Assembly: GCA_965219515.1 (NCBI GenBank)
Contig: OZ244776.1
Span: forward strand, 682,001 to 746,000
Direction: 5' to 3'
Length of the DNA: 64,000 bases
From: Ilyomonas sp965219515
Lineage (GTDB): Bacteria > Bacteroidota > Bacteroidia > Chitinophagales > Chitinophagaceae
Part shown: positions 8,146 through 17,281 of the stretch, in pieces
How the letters are laid out: each line of letters opens with the position of its first letter
Position numbering within the stretch: position 1 is the stretch's first letter
Notes under the pieces: model-generated
Told to the model about the DNA's origin: nothing
What the model saw: the letters and a program-made list of their open reading frames with translations, nothing else
The model's database searches: none
Translations under genes and position numbers: made by a program

Positions 8146-8817
8146 TTACTTCATTGCCTTCACCCGCAACTCATTTACAAAAAGATGCGCCAGCCTTGTT
8201 GGTTCAGGAATGCGGTATTTTCTTACACATTGTTTAATGATGTTCAGGCTTTGTTCCATCGAAATCAGATTGCCCGGGGAAACAAAAACCGGCTTGGTAT
8301 TCTTCTTTGTGCGCAGCACTTTTCCAATCACTTCATTCTTAGAAACCAGGTCAGTTACAGAACCAGCTTCCATAGATGGCTCAACAAATTTTCCGGTCAA
8401 TAAACTTTTGGCGCAGCCCATTGTTGGCGTATTTATCACTATGCCAAAATGCGCTGCAATGCCCATTCTTCGCGGATGCGCAATGCCATGACCATCGAGT
8501 ACAAGCACATCCGGTTTTGTACTTAATTTCTCCCACGCTTTCGATAACGCAGGCACCTCGCGAAAGGCAAGCAAACCCGGCACATAAGGAAATGTAGTTT
8601 CATCAACAACGCCCGATGTTTCAATCATTTGTAAAGAAGGAAACCGCATTACCACAATGCCTGCATATACAGTTGTTGAATATTTATTGAACGAAATATC
8701 AGCACCCGCAATGGTGGTGATTTCTTTTTCCAGTGGTAGTATTTGTAATTGGTTTCTTAGTTGGATTTGCAATTCGATGGCTTGCTGCGGCGTAATATTT
8801 TCGTAATTTATGATCAT
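8146..8817 (-). CDS. nfi: Endonuclease V
   Basis: Endonuclease V nicks DNA near deaminated bases, above all hypoxanthine, and some members cut inosine in RNA. The 223-residue product shows the family motifs: D in TTIAGADISF, E in LAFREVPAL, D in VLDGHGIAHPRRMG, and the GCAKSLLTG segment. I start it at the ATG at 8815-8817 (MIINYENITPQQ). A longer frame to 8859 would read straight through the preceding terminator hairpin, so its extra 14 residues are not real. The gene is downstream of the OmpA lipoprotein gene but separated from it by that terminator. Confidence 0.93.
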   Translation of the reverse strand: MIINYENITPQQAIELQIQLRNQLQILPLEKEITTIAGADISFNKYSTTVYAGIVVMRFPSLQMIETSGVVDETTFPYVPGLLAFREVPALSKAWEKLSTKPDVLVLDGHGIAHPRRMGIAAHFGIVINTPTMGCAKSLLTGKFVEPSMEAGSVTDLVSKNEVIGKVLRTKKNTKPVFVSPGNLISMEQSLNIIKQCVRKYRIPEPTRLAHLFVNELRVKAMK

Positions 8818-8827
8818 AATAAAACAA

Positions 8828-8860
8828 AATGACCTTCCGATAAAGAATCGGAAGGTCATT
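8828..8860 (-). terminator. Terminator after the OmpA-family gene
   Basis: A perfect 14-bp stem (8828-8841 with 8847-8860, core GACCTTCCGAT) has a 5-nt loop. Read on the minus strand it is followed by TTTTGTTTT. It ends the OmpA transcript and lies upstream of endonuclease V. Confidence 0.88.
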
Positions 8861-8877
8861 AAAAATAAGATAATAAA

Positions 8878-9702
8878 TTATTGCTGAAGTAATTGATATA
8901 GTTCATCCAATTTAGGCGATAGTATAATTTCTGTGCGTCTGTTGTGGGCGCGGCCTTCAGCAGTTGAATTGGTATCAACCGGATCGTAAGAACTATGACC
9001 CGAGGCGACAACCCTGGTTGGCGTTACCTGGTAATCGTTTACCAACACACGAACAATAGAAGTGGCGCGTGCAACGCTCAAAGCCCAGTTATCATCGTAT
9101 CTGCCGCGGATAGGAATGGAATCGGTATGACCTTCAATGTTCACGCTGATGTCGGGATTCACATTTAACACCTGCGCTAACGTTGCCAATGCTTGTTTTC
9201 CTTTTGGATTTACCACTGCGCTTCCTGACGGAAACAACAGGTTTTCCTGTAAGCTCACATATACGCGGCCATTCTTTTGCGACACGGTCAGTTCGTTGGA
9301 ATTAAAGCCGCCCAAGGCATCGGCCATCTTCTTTCTCAGCTCTTCGCTTTTTGCTTTTTGCTGATCTAAGATCGCCTGAAGCTGCTGTAGTCTTTTTTGC
9401 TGATCGGCAAGCTGGCTCTGGCTCTGCTGCAGTAAATTTCCTTTGCTGGAAGCATCGGTAGAAACAGCTTTTAATTGGTTTTGCAGGTCGGTATTTTTGC
9501 CTTCCAGCGTTGCCATCTGCGCCTGCAACTGATTAATGTTGTTCTGCAATTCATTTACCTTGTTTGCCAACCTGGCACTGTCGCTTTTAGAATAGCGAAG
9601 CGCAAGCTGCGCGTCTTTATATTTTTTTGTTGGCACGCAGCTACTGAAAAAAAGAACGGCAAGCAGGAAGGCAGATAAAATGTGAAGTGATGATTTACGC
9701 AT
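8878..9702 (-). CDS. OmpA-family peptidoglycan-binding lipoprotein
   Basis: The 274-residue protein starts with a lipoprotein signal (lipobox FFSSC, acylated Cys about residue 22). A long coiled coil (about 40-125, rich in Q, L, N) follows, then an OmpA C-terminal domain (about 150-262) with the peptidoglycan-binding motif NIEGHTDSIPIRGRYDDNW and LSVARATSIVRVL. It is expected to be anchored in the outer membrane and to tether it to peptidoglycan. It resembles Pal/OmpA-like structural lipoproteins of Bacteroidota, but the coiled coil is longer than in Pal. It is transcribed alone, with a terminator 18 nt after its stop. Confidence 0.92.
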   Translation of the reverse strand: MRKSSLHILSAFLLAVLFFSSCVPTKKYKDAQLALRYSKSDSARLANKVNELQNNINQLQAQMATLEGKNTDLQNQLKAVSTDASSKGNLLQQSQSQLADQQKRLQQLQAILDQQKAKSEELRKKMADALGGFNSNELTVSQKNGRVYVSLQENLLFPSGSAVVNPKGKQALATLAQVLNVNPDISVNIEGHTDSIPIRGRYDDNWALSVARATSIVRVLVNDYQVTPTRVVASGHSSYDPVDTNSTAEGRAHNRRTEIILSPKLDELYQLLQQ

Positions 9703-9853
9703 GTTATTGGTTTAATTTATAAAAAATGCTTCTGATTACAATACAATATTCTGCCTGCAAACGAAAGCTTTATTACTGTATTTCAATTGTTTAAATAATG
9801 AAACGAATAAACAACATAAGTGCCAGAAGTTATTTTTTTATCAATACATGTGA

Positions 9854-9886
9854 ACAAAAAGAACGCTTTATTTCTATAAAGCGCTC
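9854..9886 (-). terminator. Terminator of the topoisomerase IV operon
   Basis: GAACGCTTTAT (9861-9871) pairs with ATAAAGCGCTC (9876-9886), with one mismatch and a 4-nt loop. On the minus strand it is followed by TTTTTGTTC. It lies 30 nt after the parC stop codon. Confidence 0.8.
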
Positions 9887-9915
9887 CTGATATTTTAAAT
9901 TTTGCCGAATTTTTT

Positions 9916-12432
9916 TTAAAATAATTCGGGGGCTTTACCGGTGTTGGTGGCAGGCTGTTCCCATTGCGAGAAAATGGCAGTTTTTGTAGCATCCATAAGC
10001 TTTGTACCAATTGCTTTCCAACCCATGATGTCAACCAGTTTATCTATTCTGAATTTGGTTGTTCGCGCAGTTTGACCTTTTCCGATCGTTAACAGCAAAA
10101 CCGGATTTTTTTGTGTGCATGCATTTTCCAGCACATTACCAACTCCTTCTTTTATAAAATAAAAACGGTTGTGCAAAGTGGTAGTTTCTATTTTAAAACG
10201 CTTTACGTTGTATTGCTTTTTTTCATTGTCGAGATACACCGCGCTGATGATTTTTTCAGCATCAAACTTTTCAATCACAGCTATTTTATCACTTTCAAAA
10301 CGCTGTGTTAGTTCAGTATCAGTCAGTTCGTAAAATCCCCCGGAATAAATTACCAGCATTTTTTCATCACCTTCAAAAGAACCTATATACCTTCCTTTTC
10401 CGTCTGCATTCAGGCGGTTATAAACATCATCGTACCAAAGCTTTCGGCCTGCCAGAGTAGGTCTTCCTTTCTCTTTAAACTTAACCGAGCGAATGGCTTG
10501 TTTGGTAACCTGATTGCCAATGCTGCTTCTGCCTTTGATGTCAATGTTTTCAAAAGAAAAATCAAATTCTTTGTTTCGTGCGTTGCTGTTTGGGCTTAAT
10601 AAAATTTTCACCGTTTCGGCTTCGCCGTTCGGGTTGGCTGAGAAATACAAAACCTTGCTTTTATCGTTGCCTTTGGTAAGATCGTAATCTTTATCGCGCG
10701 TGATGCCGGTAACGTTGAAACGTTTGGCGAACCCAATGCCTGTTTCTCCGTCAACATAAACCAAATTGTATGTTGTGCGATCGTCGTTTTTTTGAAACAC
10801 GGCGGCATGAAGTATGTCTTTTCCGATAAACGTTTTGTCGGCTACGCGCACCACTTTCATCATACCGCGTTTTGTAAAAACAATTACGTCATCCAGATTA
10901 GAGCAATCGCATAAAAATTCATCTTTTTTCAAACCTATGCCGATAAATCCTTCCGCCCGGTTTATGTACAGTTTGCTGTTGGCAATGGCAACCTGCTTTG
11001 CCGTAATGGTATCAAATAATTTAATTTCTGTTTTACGCTGTTTGCCTTTGCCATATTTTTTTATCAGTCCTTCAAAGTATGCTATCGAAAATTCGGTAAG
11101 ATGATCCAAATCGTATTTTACTTTTGCGATTTCTTCATCAATATTTTTAATTTGCGCATTCAATTCATCAATGTCTAATTTGTAAATTCTTCTTACAGGT
11201 TTCTCCGTCAGTTTCAACAAATCTTCTCTGGCAACGGATCTTCTCAGTTGTTTTGCAAACGGAACGAACGCTTTGGCAATGGCATCTATTACTTTCTCCC
11301 AGCTTTCATGTTTTTTCTCTAATTCTTTATAAATTTTTTCTTCAAAAAATATTTTTTCAAGCGACGTAAAATGCCATTTGTCCTCTAATTCCGCCAGCTT
11401 TATTTCAAGCTCTTTTTTTAATAATGTTTTAGTATTTTCTGCCGAATGAGAAAGCAAATCTGTGGCGGTAATAAAATGTGGACGTTGATCAATGATAACA
11501 CAGGCATTTGGCGAAATAGAGATTTCGCAATCCGTAAACGCATACAATGCATCAATGGTTATATCGGGTGAAACGCCGGGCGCCAGCTCGATGATGATTT
11601 CAACATGTTTCGCCGTAGCATCGGTTACTTTTTTTATCTTGATTTTGCCCTGCTCGTTCGCTTTCACAATCGAGTCCATCAGCGAAGAAGTTGTTGTTCC
11701 GTAAGGAACGCTTTTAATAAGCAACGTCTTTTTATCTGTTTCTTCAATAATTGCACGCACCCTTATTTTGCCGCCTCGTCTGCCATCGTTGTAATTGGTA
11801 ACATCCGTTTGCCCGCCGTTATAAAAATCCGGAAACAATTCAAACTTTTTGCCTTTCAAATGCCTGATCGCTGCTTCGCAGATTTCGATAAAATTGTGTG
11901 GTAAAATTTTGGTTGATAAACCCACCGCGATGCCATCGGCGCCTTGCGCCAGCAACAGCGGAAACTTCATGGGCAGCGTTACCGGCTCTTGTTTTCTGCC
12001 ATCATAACTCAATTGCCATTCGGTGGTTTTTGCATTGAAAGCCACGTCCAGCGCGAATTTGGAGAGACGTGCTTCTATGTAGCGCGGCGCCGCAGCATCA
12101 TCACCGGTACGGGCATCACCCCAATTGCCCTGCGTATCTATGAGCAAATCTTTTTGTCCCATATTTACCAGCGCTTCACCAATGCTGGCATCGCCATGCG
12201 GGTGATATTGCATGCTCTGACCAATAATGTTAGCCACTTTGTTATAACGACCATCATCCATTTCTTTCATGGCGTGAAGAATGCGCCGCTGCACAGGTTT
12301 CAGTCCGTCTTCCATCGCCGGAACGGCGCGTTCCAGTATCACATAAGAAGCATAATCTAAAAACCAGTTTTTGTACTGACCTTGCACACCGCTTTCGTTG
12401 TTTGGGTCAATGGTATTTATAGTCTTAGCCAT
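9916..12432 (-). CDS. parC: DNA topoisomerase IV subunit A (GyrA/ParC family)
   Basis: This 838-residue type IIA topoisomerase A subunit cuts and rejoins duplex DNA and, with the B subunit encoded just upstream, decatenates daughter chromosomes. The winged-helix region holds the catalytic tyrosine Y118 in AAAPRYIEARLS. A long coiled-coil tower follows (about 330-470), then the C-terminal DNA-wrapping region. In the quinolone-contact stretch QYHPHGDASIGEA the position equal to E. coli ParC Ser80 appears to be Ala82, with Ser at 83. It pairs with the minus-strand parE gene, separated from it by three small genes, which argues for parC rather than gyrA. Confidence 0.93.
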   Translation of the reverse strand: MAKTINTIDPNNESGVQGQYKNWFLDYASYVILERAVPAMEDGLKPVQRRILHAMKEMDDGRYNKVANIIGQSMQYHPHGDASIGEALVNMGQKDLLIDTQGNWGDARTGDDAAAPRYIEARLSKFALDVAFNAKTTEWQLSYDGRKQEPVTLPMKFPLLLAQGADGIAVGLSTKILPHNFIEICEAAIRHLKGKKFELFPDFYNGGQTDVTNYNDGRRGGKIRVRAIIEETDKKTLLIKSVPYGTTTSSLMDSIVKANEQGKIKIKKVTDATAKHVEIIIELAPGVSPDITIDALYAFTDCEISISPNACVIIDQRPHFITATDLLSHSAENTKTLLKKELEIKLAELEDKWHFTSLEKIFFEEKIYKELEKKHESWEKVIDAIAKAFVPFAKQLRRSVAREDLLKLTEKPVRRIYKLDIDELNAQIKNIDEEIAKVKYDLDHLTEFSIAYFEGLIKKYGKGKQRKTEIKLFDTITAKQVAIANSKLYINRAEGFIGIGLKKDEFLCDCSNLDDVIVFTKRGMMKVVRVADKTFIGKDILHAAVFQKNDDRTTYNLVYVDGETGIGFAKRFNVTGITRDKDYDLTKGNDKSKVLYFSANPNGEAETVKILLSPNSNARNKEFDFSFENIDIKGRSSIGNQVTKQAIRSVKFKEKGRPTLAGRKLWYDDVYNRLNADGKGRYIGSFEGDEKMLVIYSGGFYELTDTELTQRFESDKIAVIEKFDAEKIISAVYLDNEKKQYNVKRFKIETTTLHNRFYFIKEGVGNVLENACTQKNPVLLLTIGKGQTARTTKFRIDKLVDIMGWKAIGTKLMDATKTAIFSQWEQPATNTGKAPELF

Positions 12433-12490
12433 TATTTTGTATTAAGTAGTAATGTATTAAGTAATATGATTTGGATTGATAATTTGTAGC

Positions 12491-13318
12491 TTATGATTGA
12501 TATAATTCTGCCTGCTGGTAAAATGACAATTGAACGGTAATATCTTTCCAGCCTTTGCTCCAGTCGCCGTTAATGAAAATTTTATTTTCTTCTGCCAATG
12601 TCCTGATACGCCAGACAATAAAAACATCTCCGGTGTGAATTTTTGTTTTCGTGTAAAAAGAATGCAGATATTTTGTAAGTTTTTGAGGTTCTTTATTTAA
12701 CATACTGAAGATGGCGTCGTCATAATAAGTTGCTTCTTTACCAACGATTTTTTTACCTCCTTCCAATATTCTTACCATAGTGTTTTCGTTGCATAGCTTT
12801 TGCCATTCATTGCTGTCCATTTCAAACTCGCCTGCCGTTACCGGTCTTGCCAGTTTCTTTGCTTTGATAAACTCTTTTGGTTGTATATCAAACAAATTTT
12901 CAGGATAAAAAAGCCCGCCTTTTTCATTGATGAAAGGAAGATTGCTGAGGTTGATAACAAACACATTGTTTTGATATTCCATCAACTGGGAAATCAACCA
13001 ATAGTAGCCGCAGACATCATGCTGATTCGGTGCTACCCAAATCCAAACGGCTTCGTTTTCTTCTAATTTTCTTTTGATGTTATGAACCGTCAGCTTATCA
13101 TCCGGCATGTTTAAAGTATCTGCATAAGGCGAATATTGCAGCACGTTTTGCCACCAGTTTTTGCGTTGCTCGTAGCCATCTATTTGGTAACTATTTTGGA
13201 TTGGTCCGACTGCAAATTCATCTTTAATTTGCCAGACATCCCCTTCTAAATTTTTGTCCAGTTCAGTGGCTTTTTCCAGTATTTCGATGTCGTTTGTTTG
13301 AAAAACAATGTGCAGCAT
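12491..13318 (-). CDS. DUF1835 domain protein
   Basis: The 275-residue product matches the DUF1835/DUF3658 layout: an N-terminal part beginning MLHIVFQTNDIEILEKA and a helical C-terminus. WIWVAPNQHDVCGYYWL lies near residue 93. These are soluble cytoplasmic proteins of unknown function. It begins one base after the stop of the PIN-toxin gene (13319) and lies 58 bp before parC, so it belongs to the same transcription unit. I know of no functional link with topoisomerase. Confidence 0.82.
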   Translation of the reverse strand: MLHIVFQTNDIEILEKATELDKNLEGDVWQIKDEFAVGPIQNSYQIDGYEQRKNWWQNVLQYSPYADTLNMPDDKLTVHNIKRKLEENEAVWIWVAPNQHDVCGYYWLISQLMEYQNNVFVINLSNLPFINEKGGLFYPENLFDIQPKEFIKAKKLARPVTAGEFEMDSNEWQKLCNENTMVRILEGGKKIVGKEATYYDDAIFSMLNKEPQKLTKYLHSFYTKTKIHTGDVFIVWRIRTLAEENKIFINGDWSKGWKDITVQLSFYQQAELYQS

Positions 13319-13768
13319 TTACGATTCTGTTTCTGTTAGTAATTGTATGCCTTCGCCCTGACAAGGAATGATGAAATCGGTATCGTGACTTGCCAACTTT
13401 GTTATGTTGTGAATTTTACAAGTAGCGAGAATGATAGCGTCGTTGGGAAGTAGATTGTATTGTGACATGAATTGTGGAACCAACGTCAATGCATTTTCGT
13501 TTGCTTCGATAAATTGAAAATCAGTAAGAATCTTTGTTTGATTCTCTTCATTAACTAACACATTTTTTAATTTGTTTGATTGTTGTAAACTTCTTGGTGA
13601 ATTGCCGCCGCTGAAGCCTATCAAATAATATAAATATTCGCTTATAACGGTGCTGTTGATATAAAGCAGATTATTTGCATCAGATATGAGATTTTGATAA
13701 AACTTCTTTTTATTCCCCTTTAACGCCTCAATAAGAATTGAGCTATCTAAAAACACTTTATTGTTCAT
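13319..13768 (-). CDS. PIN-domain ribonuclease toxin (VapC-like)
   Basis: The roughly 149-residue product is a PIN-domain protein. The acidic metal-binding residues appear in order: D in KVFLDSSILIEAL, E in STVISEYLYYL, D in LLPNDAIILATCKIHN and D in LASHDTDFI. PIN toxins cut RNA, often tRNA or rRNA. I start at the ATG at 13766-13768 (MNNKVFLDSS); an ATG at 13783 would add five residues and extend the overlap with the antitoxin gene. The 11-nt overlap with the antitoxin and the shared strand are typical of a toxin-antitoxin pair. Confidence 0.85.
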   Translation of the reverse strand: MNNKVFLDSSILIEALKGNKKKFYQNLISDANNLLYINSTVISEYLYYLIGFSGGNSPRSLQQSNKLKNVLVNEENQTKILTDFQFIEANENALTLVPQFMSQYNLLPNDAIILATCKIHNITKLASHDTDFIIPCQGEGIQLLTETES

Positions 13769-13988
13769 AAACATCCAATACATTGTTTGATAAATCAGGA
13801 TGTTTTGCAGTCCCTACAATACTCATCAGTCGTTTCACTTTTTCTGCATGTAGCACCGTATCAATATCGTCCGATTGATGGTTTTTTAATAGCAGAATTA
13901 CTTCGAGTTCTTGTTCATTAAAAGAAAGAGGTACAGATACTGTTAATTTTCCATTTTTCGCTATACCTTTAGTTTTAATCGCTTCCAT
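13758..13988 (-). CDS. Putative antitoxin of the PIN toxin
   Basis: This small 76-residue protein is encoded immediately before, and overlaps, the PIN toxin. The N-terminal half (MEAIKTKGIAKNGKLTVSVP then FNEQELEVILLL) looks like a short beta-strand DNA-binding domain. The C-terminal half (HAEKVKRLMSIVGTAKHPDL) is helical and would be the toxin-binding tail. It is not a standard VapB that I can name. Its identity as an antitoxin rests on size, overlap and position. It starts 35 bp after the parE stop codon. Confidence 0.75.
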   Translation of the reverse strand: MEAIKTKGIAKNGKLTVSVPLSFNEQELEVILLLKNHQSDDIDTVLHAEKVKRLMSIVGTAKHPDLSNNVLDVYEQ

Positions 13989-14023
13989 AACATTTCGCTT
14001 TTTTCAAATTTACAACAACACTT

Positions 14024-15922
14024 TCATTCCATTGGTCCAAACTCTTTAGCCAGATCCAGTTCTACTTTCAGATTGTTGATAATGAATTCCTGCCTTTCCA
14101 TCGTATTTTTTCCCATAAAATATTCAAGCAAATGCTGAATGTGATCGCCCTGTTCTACAATTACGGGCTGCAGGCGAATGTCATCGCTGATAAACCTGCC
14201 AAATTCTTCCGGCGAAATTTCTCCCAGTCCTTTAAAGCGTGTAATCTCCGGCTTGTTGCCCAGTTTTTTTATGGCTGCCTGTTTTTGCTGTTCGTCATAG
14301 CAATAAATGGTTTCCTGCTTATTGCGCACGCGAAACAACGGCGTTTCCAAAATATATACATGATTCTGCTTCACCAGATCAGGAAAAAACTGCAAAAAGA
14401 AAGTCATTAACAATAAACGAATGTGCATTCCATCTACATCGGCGTCCGTCGCAATTACGATATTATTGTAGCGCAAATTATCCAGGCCATCTTCTATATT
14501 CAGCGCATGTTGCAACAGGTTAAACTCTTCGTTTTCATAAACTATTTTTTTAGTCAGCCCGAAACAATTTAAGGGTTTGCCGCGCAAACTGAACACGGCT
14601 TGTGTATCTACATTGCGGCTTTTGGTTATGCTTCCGCTGGCGCTATCTCCCTCCGTTATAAAAATGGTTGTTTTATTGATGTTCGAGCTAAATTCGGGTT
14701 TGCCTTTCGCCGGCGGTTCGTCGTTAAAATGCACACGGCAATCGCGTAGTTTTTTATTGTGCAGATTGGCTTTTTTTGCACGCTCGTTCGCCAGTTTTTT
14801 TATGCCTGCCAGTTCTTTGCGCTCGCGCTCGCTTTGCTCAATTTTTTTCTTGATGGCATCGGCTGTCTGCGCATTGCGATGCAGATAATTGTCTAATTCT
14901 TTTAAGAAAAAATCGGCAATAAAATTGCGCATCGTTGGTCCGCCTTCATAGGTGGTTACCGAACCAAGTTTTGTTTTGGTCTGGCTTTCAAACACAGGTT
15001 CCTGCACGCGCACGGCAATGGCGGCTACAATGCCCTGGCGTACATCGGCGGCATCATAATCTTTTTTAAAAAAATCGCGTATGGTTTTTACAAACGCTTC
15101 GCGAAACGCCTGCTGATGCGTGCCACCCTGCGTGGTAAACTGACCGTTTACAAACGAAAAAATATCCTCACCGTAATCGTTGTTGTGCGTAATGGCAACT
15201 TCAATGTCTTCGCCTTTCAGATGAATAATCGGATAGCGGATTTCATCATCGTTGGTTTTACGTTTCAGCAAATCGAGCAAGCCGTTTTTACTTACATACT
15301 TTTTACCATTGAAGAGAAGGGTCAGACCGGCATTCAGGTAGCAATAATTCCAGAGCAGGTTATCTAAATACTCATGGATGTAATGAAAGTTTTTAAAAAC
15401 CGTGTTATCAGGAATAAAAGTTACAAATGTGCCGTTCAGTTCTTCAGTCGCTTTTTCTCTGTGCTCTTTTAATAAATTTCCTTTATCAAATTCGGCAATT
15501 TTTGCCCTGCCTTCGCGATAGCTTTCTACCTTAAAATATTCGCTCAGCGCATTCACCGCTTTCGTTCCCACACCATTTAAGCCTACGCTTTTCTGAAATG
15601 CTTTGCTGTCGTATTTGGCGCCTGTATTTATTTTGCTTACCACATCAACCACTTTACCCAACGGAATGCCGCGGCCATAATCGCGCACGGTAACCGTTCT
15701 GTCTTCTATGGTCAGTTCTATTTGTTTGCCGTAACCCATCATGTGCTCGTCAATACAGTTATCTATCACTTCTTTAATCAGCACATAAATGCCATCGTCG
15801 GGCGCAGAGCCATCACCCAGTTTACCAATGTACATCCCCGGTCGCAGACGGATATGCTCACGCCAGTCAAGACTTCTTATGCTTTCTTCGGTATAATCAA
15901 ATACTCCGCTTGTTTCAGACAT
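14024..15922 (-). CDS. parE: DNA topoisomerase IV subunit B (GyrB/ParE family)
   Basis: The ATPase subunit of topoisomerase IV. The GHKL ATP site shows EVIDNCIDEHMMGYG (about 50) and GVGTKAVNALSEY, and the TOPRIM domain carries EGDSASG and DADVDGMHIR. At 632 residues it has the short ParE form without the long GyrB insertion. Start choice: I use the ATG at 15920-15922 (MSETSGVFDY), preceded by AAAAGGAAC. In-frame ATGs at 15988 and 16072 add 22 or 50 residues of doubtful conservation. It heads a minus-strand run: parE, antitoxin, PIN toxin, DUF1835, parC. Confidence 0.93.
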   Translation of the reverse strand: MSETSGVFDYTEESIRSLDWREHIRLRPGMYIGKLGDGSAPDDGIYVLIKEVIDNCIDEHMMGYGKQIELTIEDRTVTVRDYGRGIPLGKVVDVVSKINTGAKYDSKAFQKSVGLNGVGTKAVNALSEYFKVESYREGRAKIAEFDKGNLLKEHREKATEELNGTFVTFIPDNTVFKNFHYIHEYLDNLLWNYCYLNAGLTLLFNGKKYVSKNGLLDLLKRKTNDDEIRYPIIHLKGEDIEVAITHNNDYGEDIFSFVNGQFTTQGGTHQQAFREAFVKTIRDFFKKDYDAADVRQGIVAAIAVRVQEPVFESQTKTKLGSVTTYEGGPTMRNFIADFFLKELDNYLHRNAQTADAIKKKIEQSERERKELAGIKKLANERAKKANLHNKKLRDCRVHFNDEPPAKGKPEFSSNINKTTIFITEGDSASGSITKSRNVDTQAVFSLRGKPLNCFGLTKKIVYENEEFNLLQHALNIEDGLDNLRYNNIVIATDADVDGMHIRLLLMTFFLQFFPDLVKQNHVYILETPLFRVRNKQETIYCYDEQQKQAAIKKLGNKPEITRFKGLGEISPEEFGRFISDDIRLQPVIVEQGDHIQHLLEYFMGKNTMERQEFIINNLKVELDLAKEFGPME

Positions 15923-16247
15923 TGTTCCTTTTCTCGGTTTTTGATTGGTTAATGTTACTTTCCTTTCCGTTTTTTGTGCTGTAATCATAATTTGTTTTGC
16001 CAAAAATTGCAATGCAATAAGTGCTTTTTTGCTAACAAAATTAGTAAAGTATCGGCACAGTACCGGCAACAAATGTAGGGATTCAGGATTTTTATTTATG
16101 AAAACGATGCATTTTTACATTGCAATATGTAGCTACGGAAATCGTAAACAGAAGTAAAAAATTATGGAAAACCAATTGCCATTTTCATCTGTTTTTCATT
16201 GCAATTCCATTGACCAAATACTCAACAGTATTTCGTATTCGTTTAAT

Positions 16248-16457
16248 TCAGAGATAATTCAAAATATCAGCGGCTCTTTGTGCCTGCGCCTCGGCCACCA
16301 TCAGTTTAATGCCTCCGATGGCATTGGTTAATACCGGATCTATGGTTACCGAATATTCGTCCTGAAGCCAGCAGTTAATGTTCTGCTCCTGCAAATTTCC
16401 CATTGCCATGTGCGCCTGTATATAATTGTCGAAACTCTTTATTTGTATAAATTTCAT
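16248..16457 (-). CDS. DUF2007 domain protein
   Basis: This 69-residue protein matches the DUF2007 putative signal-transducing fold. MKFIQIKSFDNYIQAHMAMG is followed by a region about lengths of INCWLQDEYSVTIDPVL and ends IKLMVAEAQAQRAADILNYL. The ATG at 16455-16457 fits the family start; the ATG at 16541 would add 28 unrelated residues overlapping a terminator. The molecular role is unknown. Members are soluble ferredoxin-like proteins. Confidence 0.85.
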   Translation of the reverse strand: MKFIQIKSFDNYIQAHMAMGNLQEQNINCWLQDEYSVTIDPVLTNAIGGIKLMVAEAQAQRAADILNYL

Positions 16458-16546
16458 ACGTGTGCCTGCAAGATAAAACAGACTTGATAAACCGGAATTA
16501 TAAATGATGTGGTGATTGTTGGAAAATGAAAATTGATTCACATAAC

Positions 16547-16579
16547 AAAAAAGTCCGGAAATTCATATCCGGACTTTTT
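16547..16579 (-). terminator. Terminator after the CBS-domain gene
   Basis: AAAAAGTCCGGA (16548-16559) pairs perfectly with TCCGGACTTTTT (16568-16579) over an 8-nt loop. It lies 29 nt after the stop of the CBS gene on the minus strand. The symmetrical A/T tracts could also work in the other direction. Confidence 0.85.
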
Positions 16580-16607
16580 ATTTGTATTTTTTTAAGTAAA
16601 CATTCTG

Positions 16608-17036
16608 TTATGAATAAATATAAGTATTGAGATGATTGATGGTTTGCTGCTGCGAAAGAATGGTATCTTTTACCACATCAGACATTGAGATGATGCCTGT
16701 CAGTGAATCGCTATCAAATACGGGCAGATAACGTATGTTATTTGACGTCATCAGTTCCATACAATGTTCTATTGTATCGTTCGATGAAACGCGCGGCAGA
16801 TTTGTCTGCATAATCTCAGATACGATTGTACTTCCCGAATGTTTGTTTTGTAAAATCACTTTTCTCGAATAATCTCTTTCTGTAACAATGCCAAGATATT
16901 CATTGTCCTGCATCACAATTACAGAACCGATGTTTTTATCAGCCATGATTTGCAGCGCTTCATAAACAGAAGTTTGCGGCGAAACCGTTACCGGTACAAC
17001 ATTTTTGCGGGATAAAACAGCATTTACGAGATTCAT
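16608..17036 (-). CDS. CBS-domain pair protein
   Basis: The 142-residue protein consists of two CBS motifs only: VYEALQIMADKNIGSVIVMQ (about 25-44) and IEHCMELMTSNNIRYLPVFD (about 90-109). Such stand-alone Bateman modules bind adenine nucleotides or SAM and act as energy sensors for partner proteins. The partner is not visible: the neighbours are DUF2007 downstream on the same strand and a divergent FG-GAP lipoprotein gene. Confidence 0.9.
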   Translation of the reverse strand: MNLVNAVLSRKNVVPVTVSPQTSVYEALQIMADKNIGSVIVMQDNEYLGIVTERDYSRKVILQNKHSGSTIVSEIMQTNLPRVSSNDTIEHCMELMTSNNIRYLPVFDSDSLTGIISMSDVVKDTILSQQQTINHLNTYIYS

Positions 17037-17281
17037 ACGAAAGGTTTTATAAAATGAATGTATAGAAACATATTTATAAAATTAAAAATTTCTGTTCACT
17101 TTCAACGCTTTTCTGAATTAGATTTTCAAACAATTTCAAACTATCATAAAAATCGTAAGCATTCAGCAGAATATGTTCATGAAACAAGTTTTAAGAAATA
17201 ACAAACAGCAGCACAGTGAAAAATCAGTTTATTTTACCAGTAATAAATATATTAGTTCTGCTGCGGAGAGATAAAACAAAT

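Noticed and set aside
8815..8859. N-terminal extension of endonuclease V (MTFRFFIGRSFCF)
   Set aside because: The extension is encoded by a strong terminator hairpin; the ATG at 8817 gives the family N-terminus.
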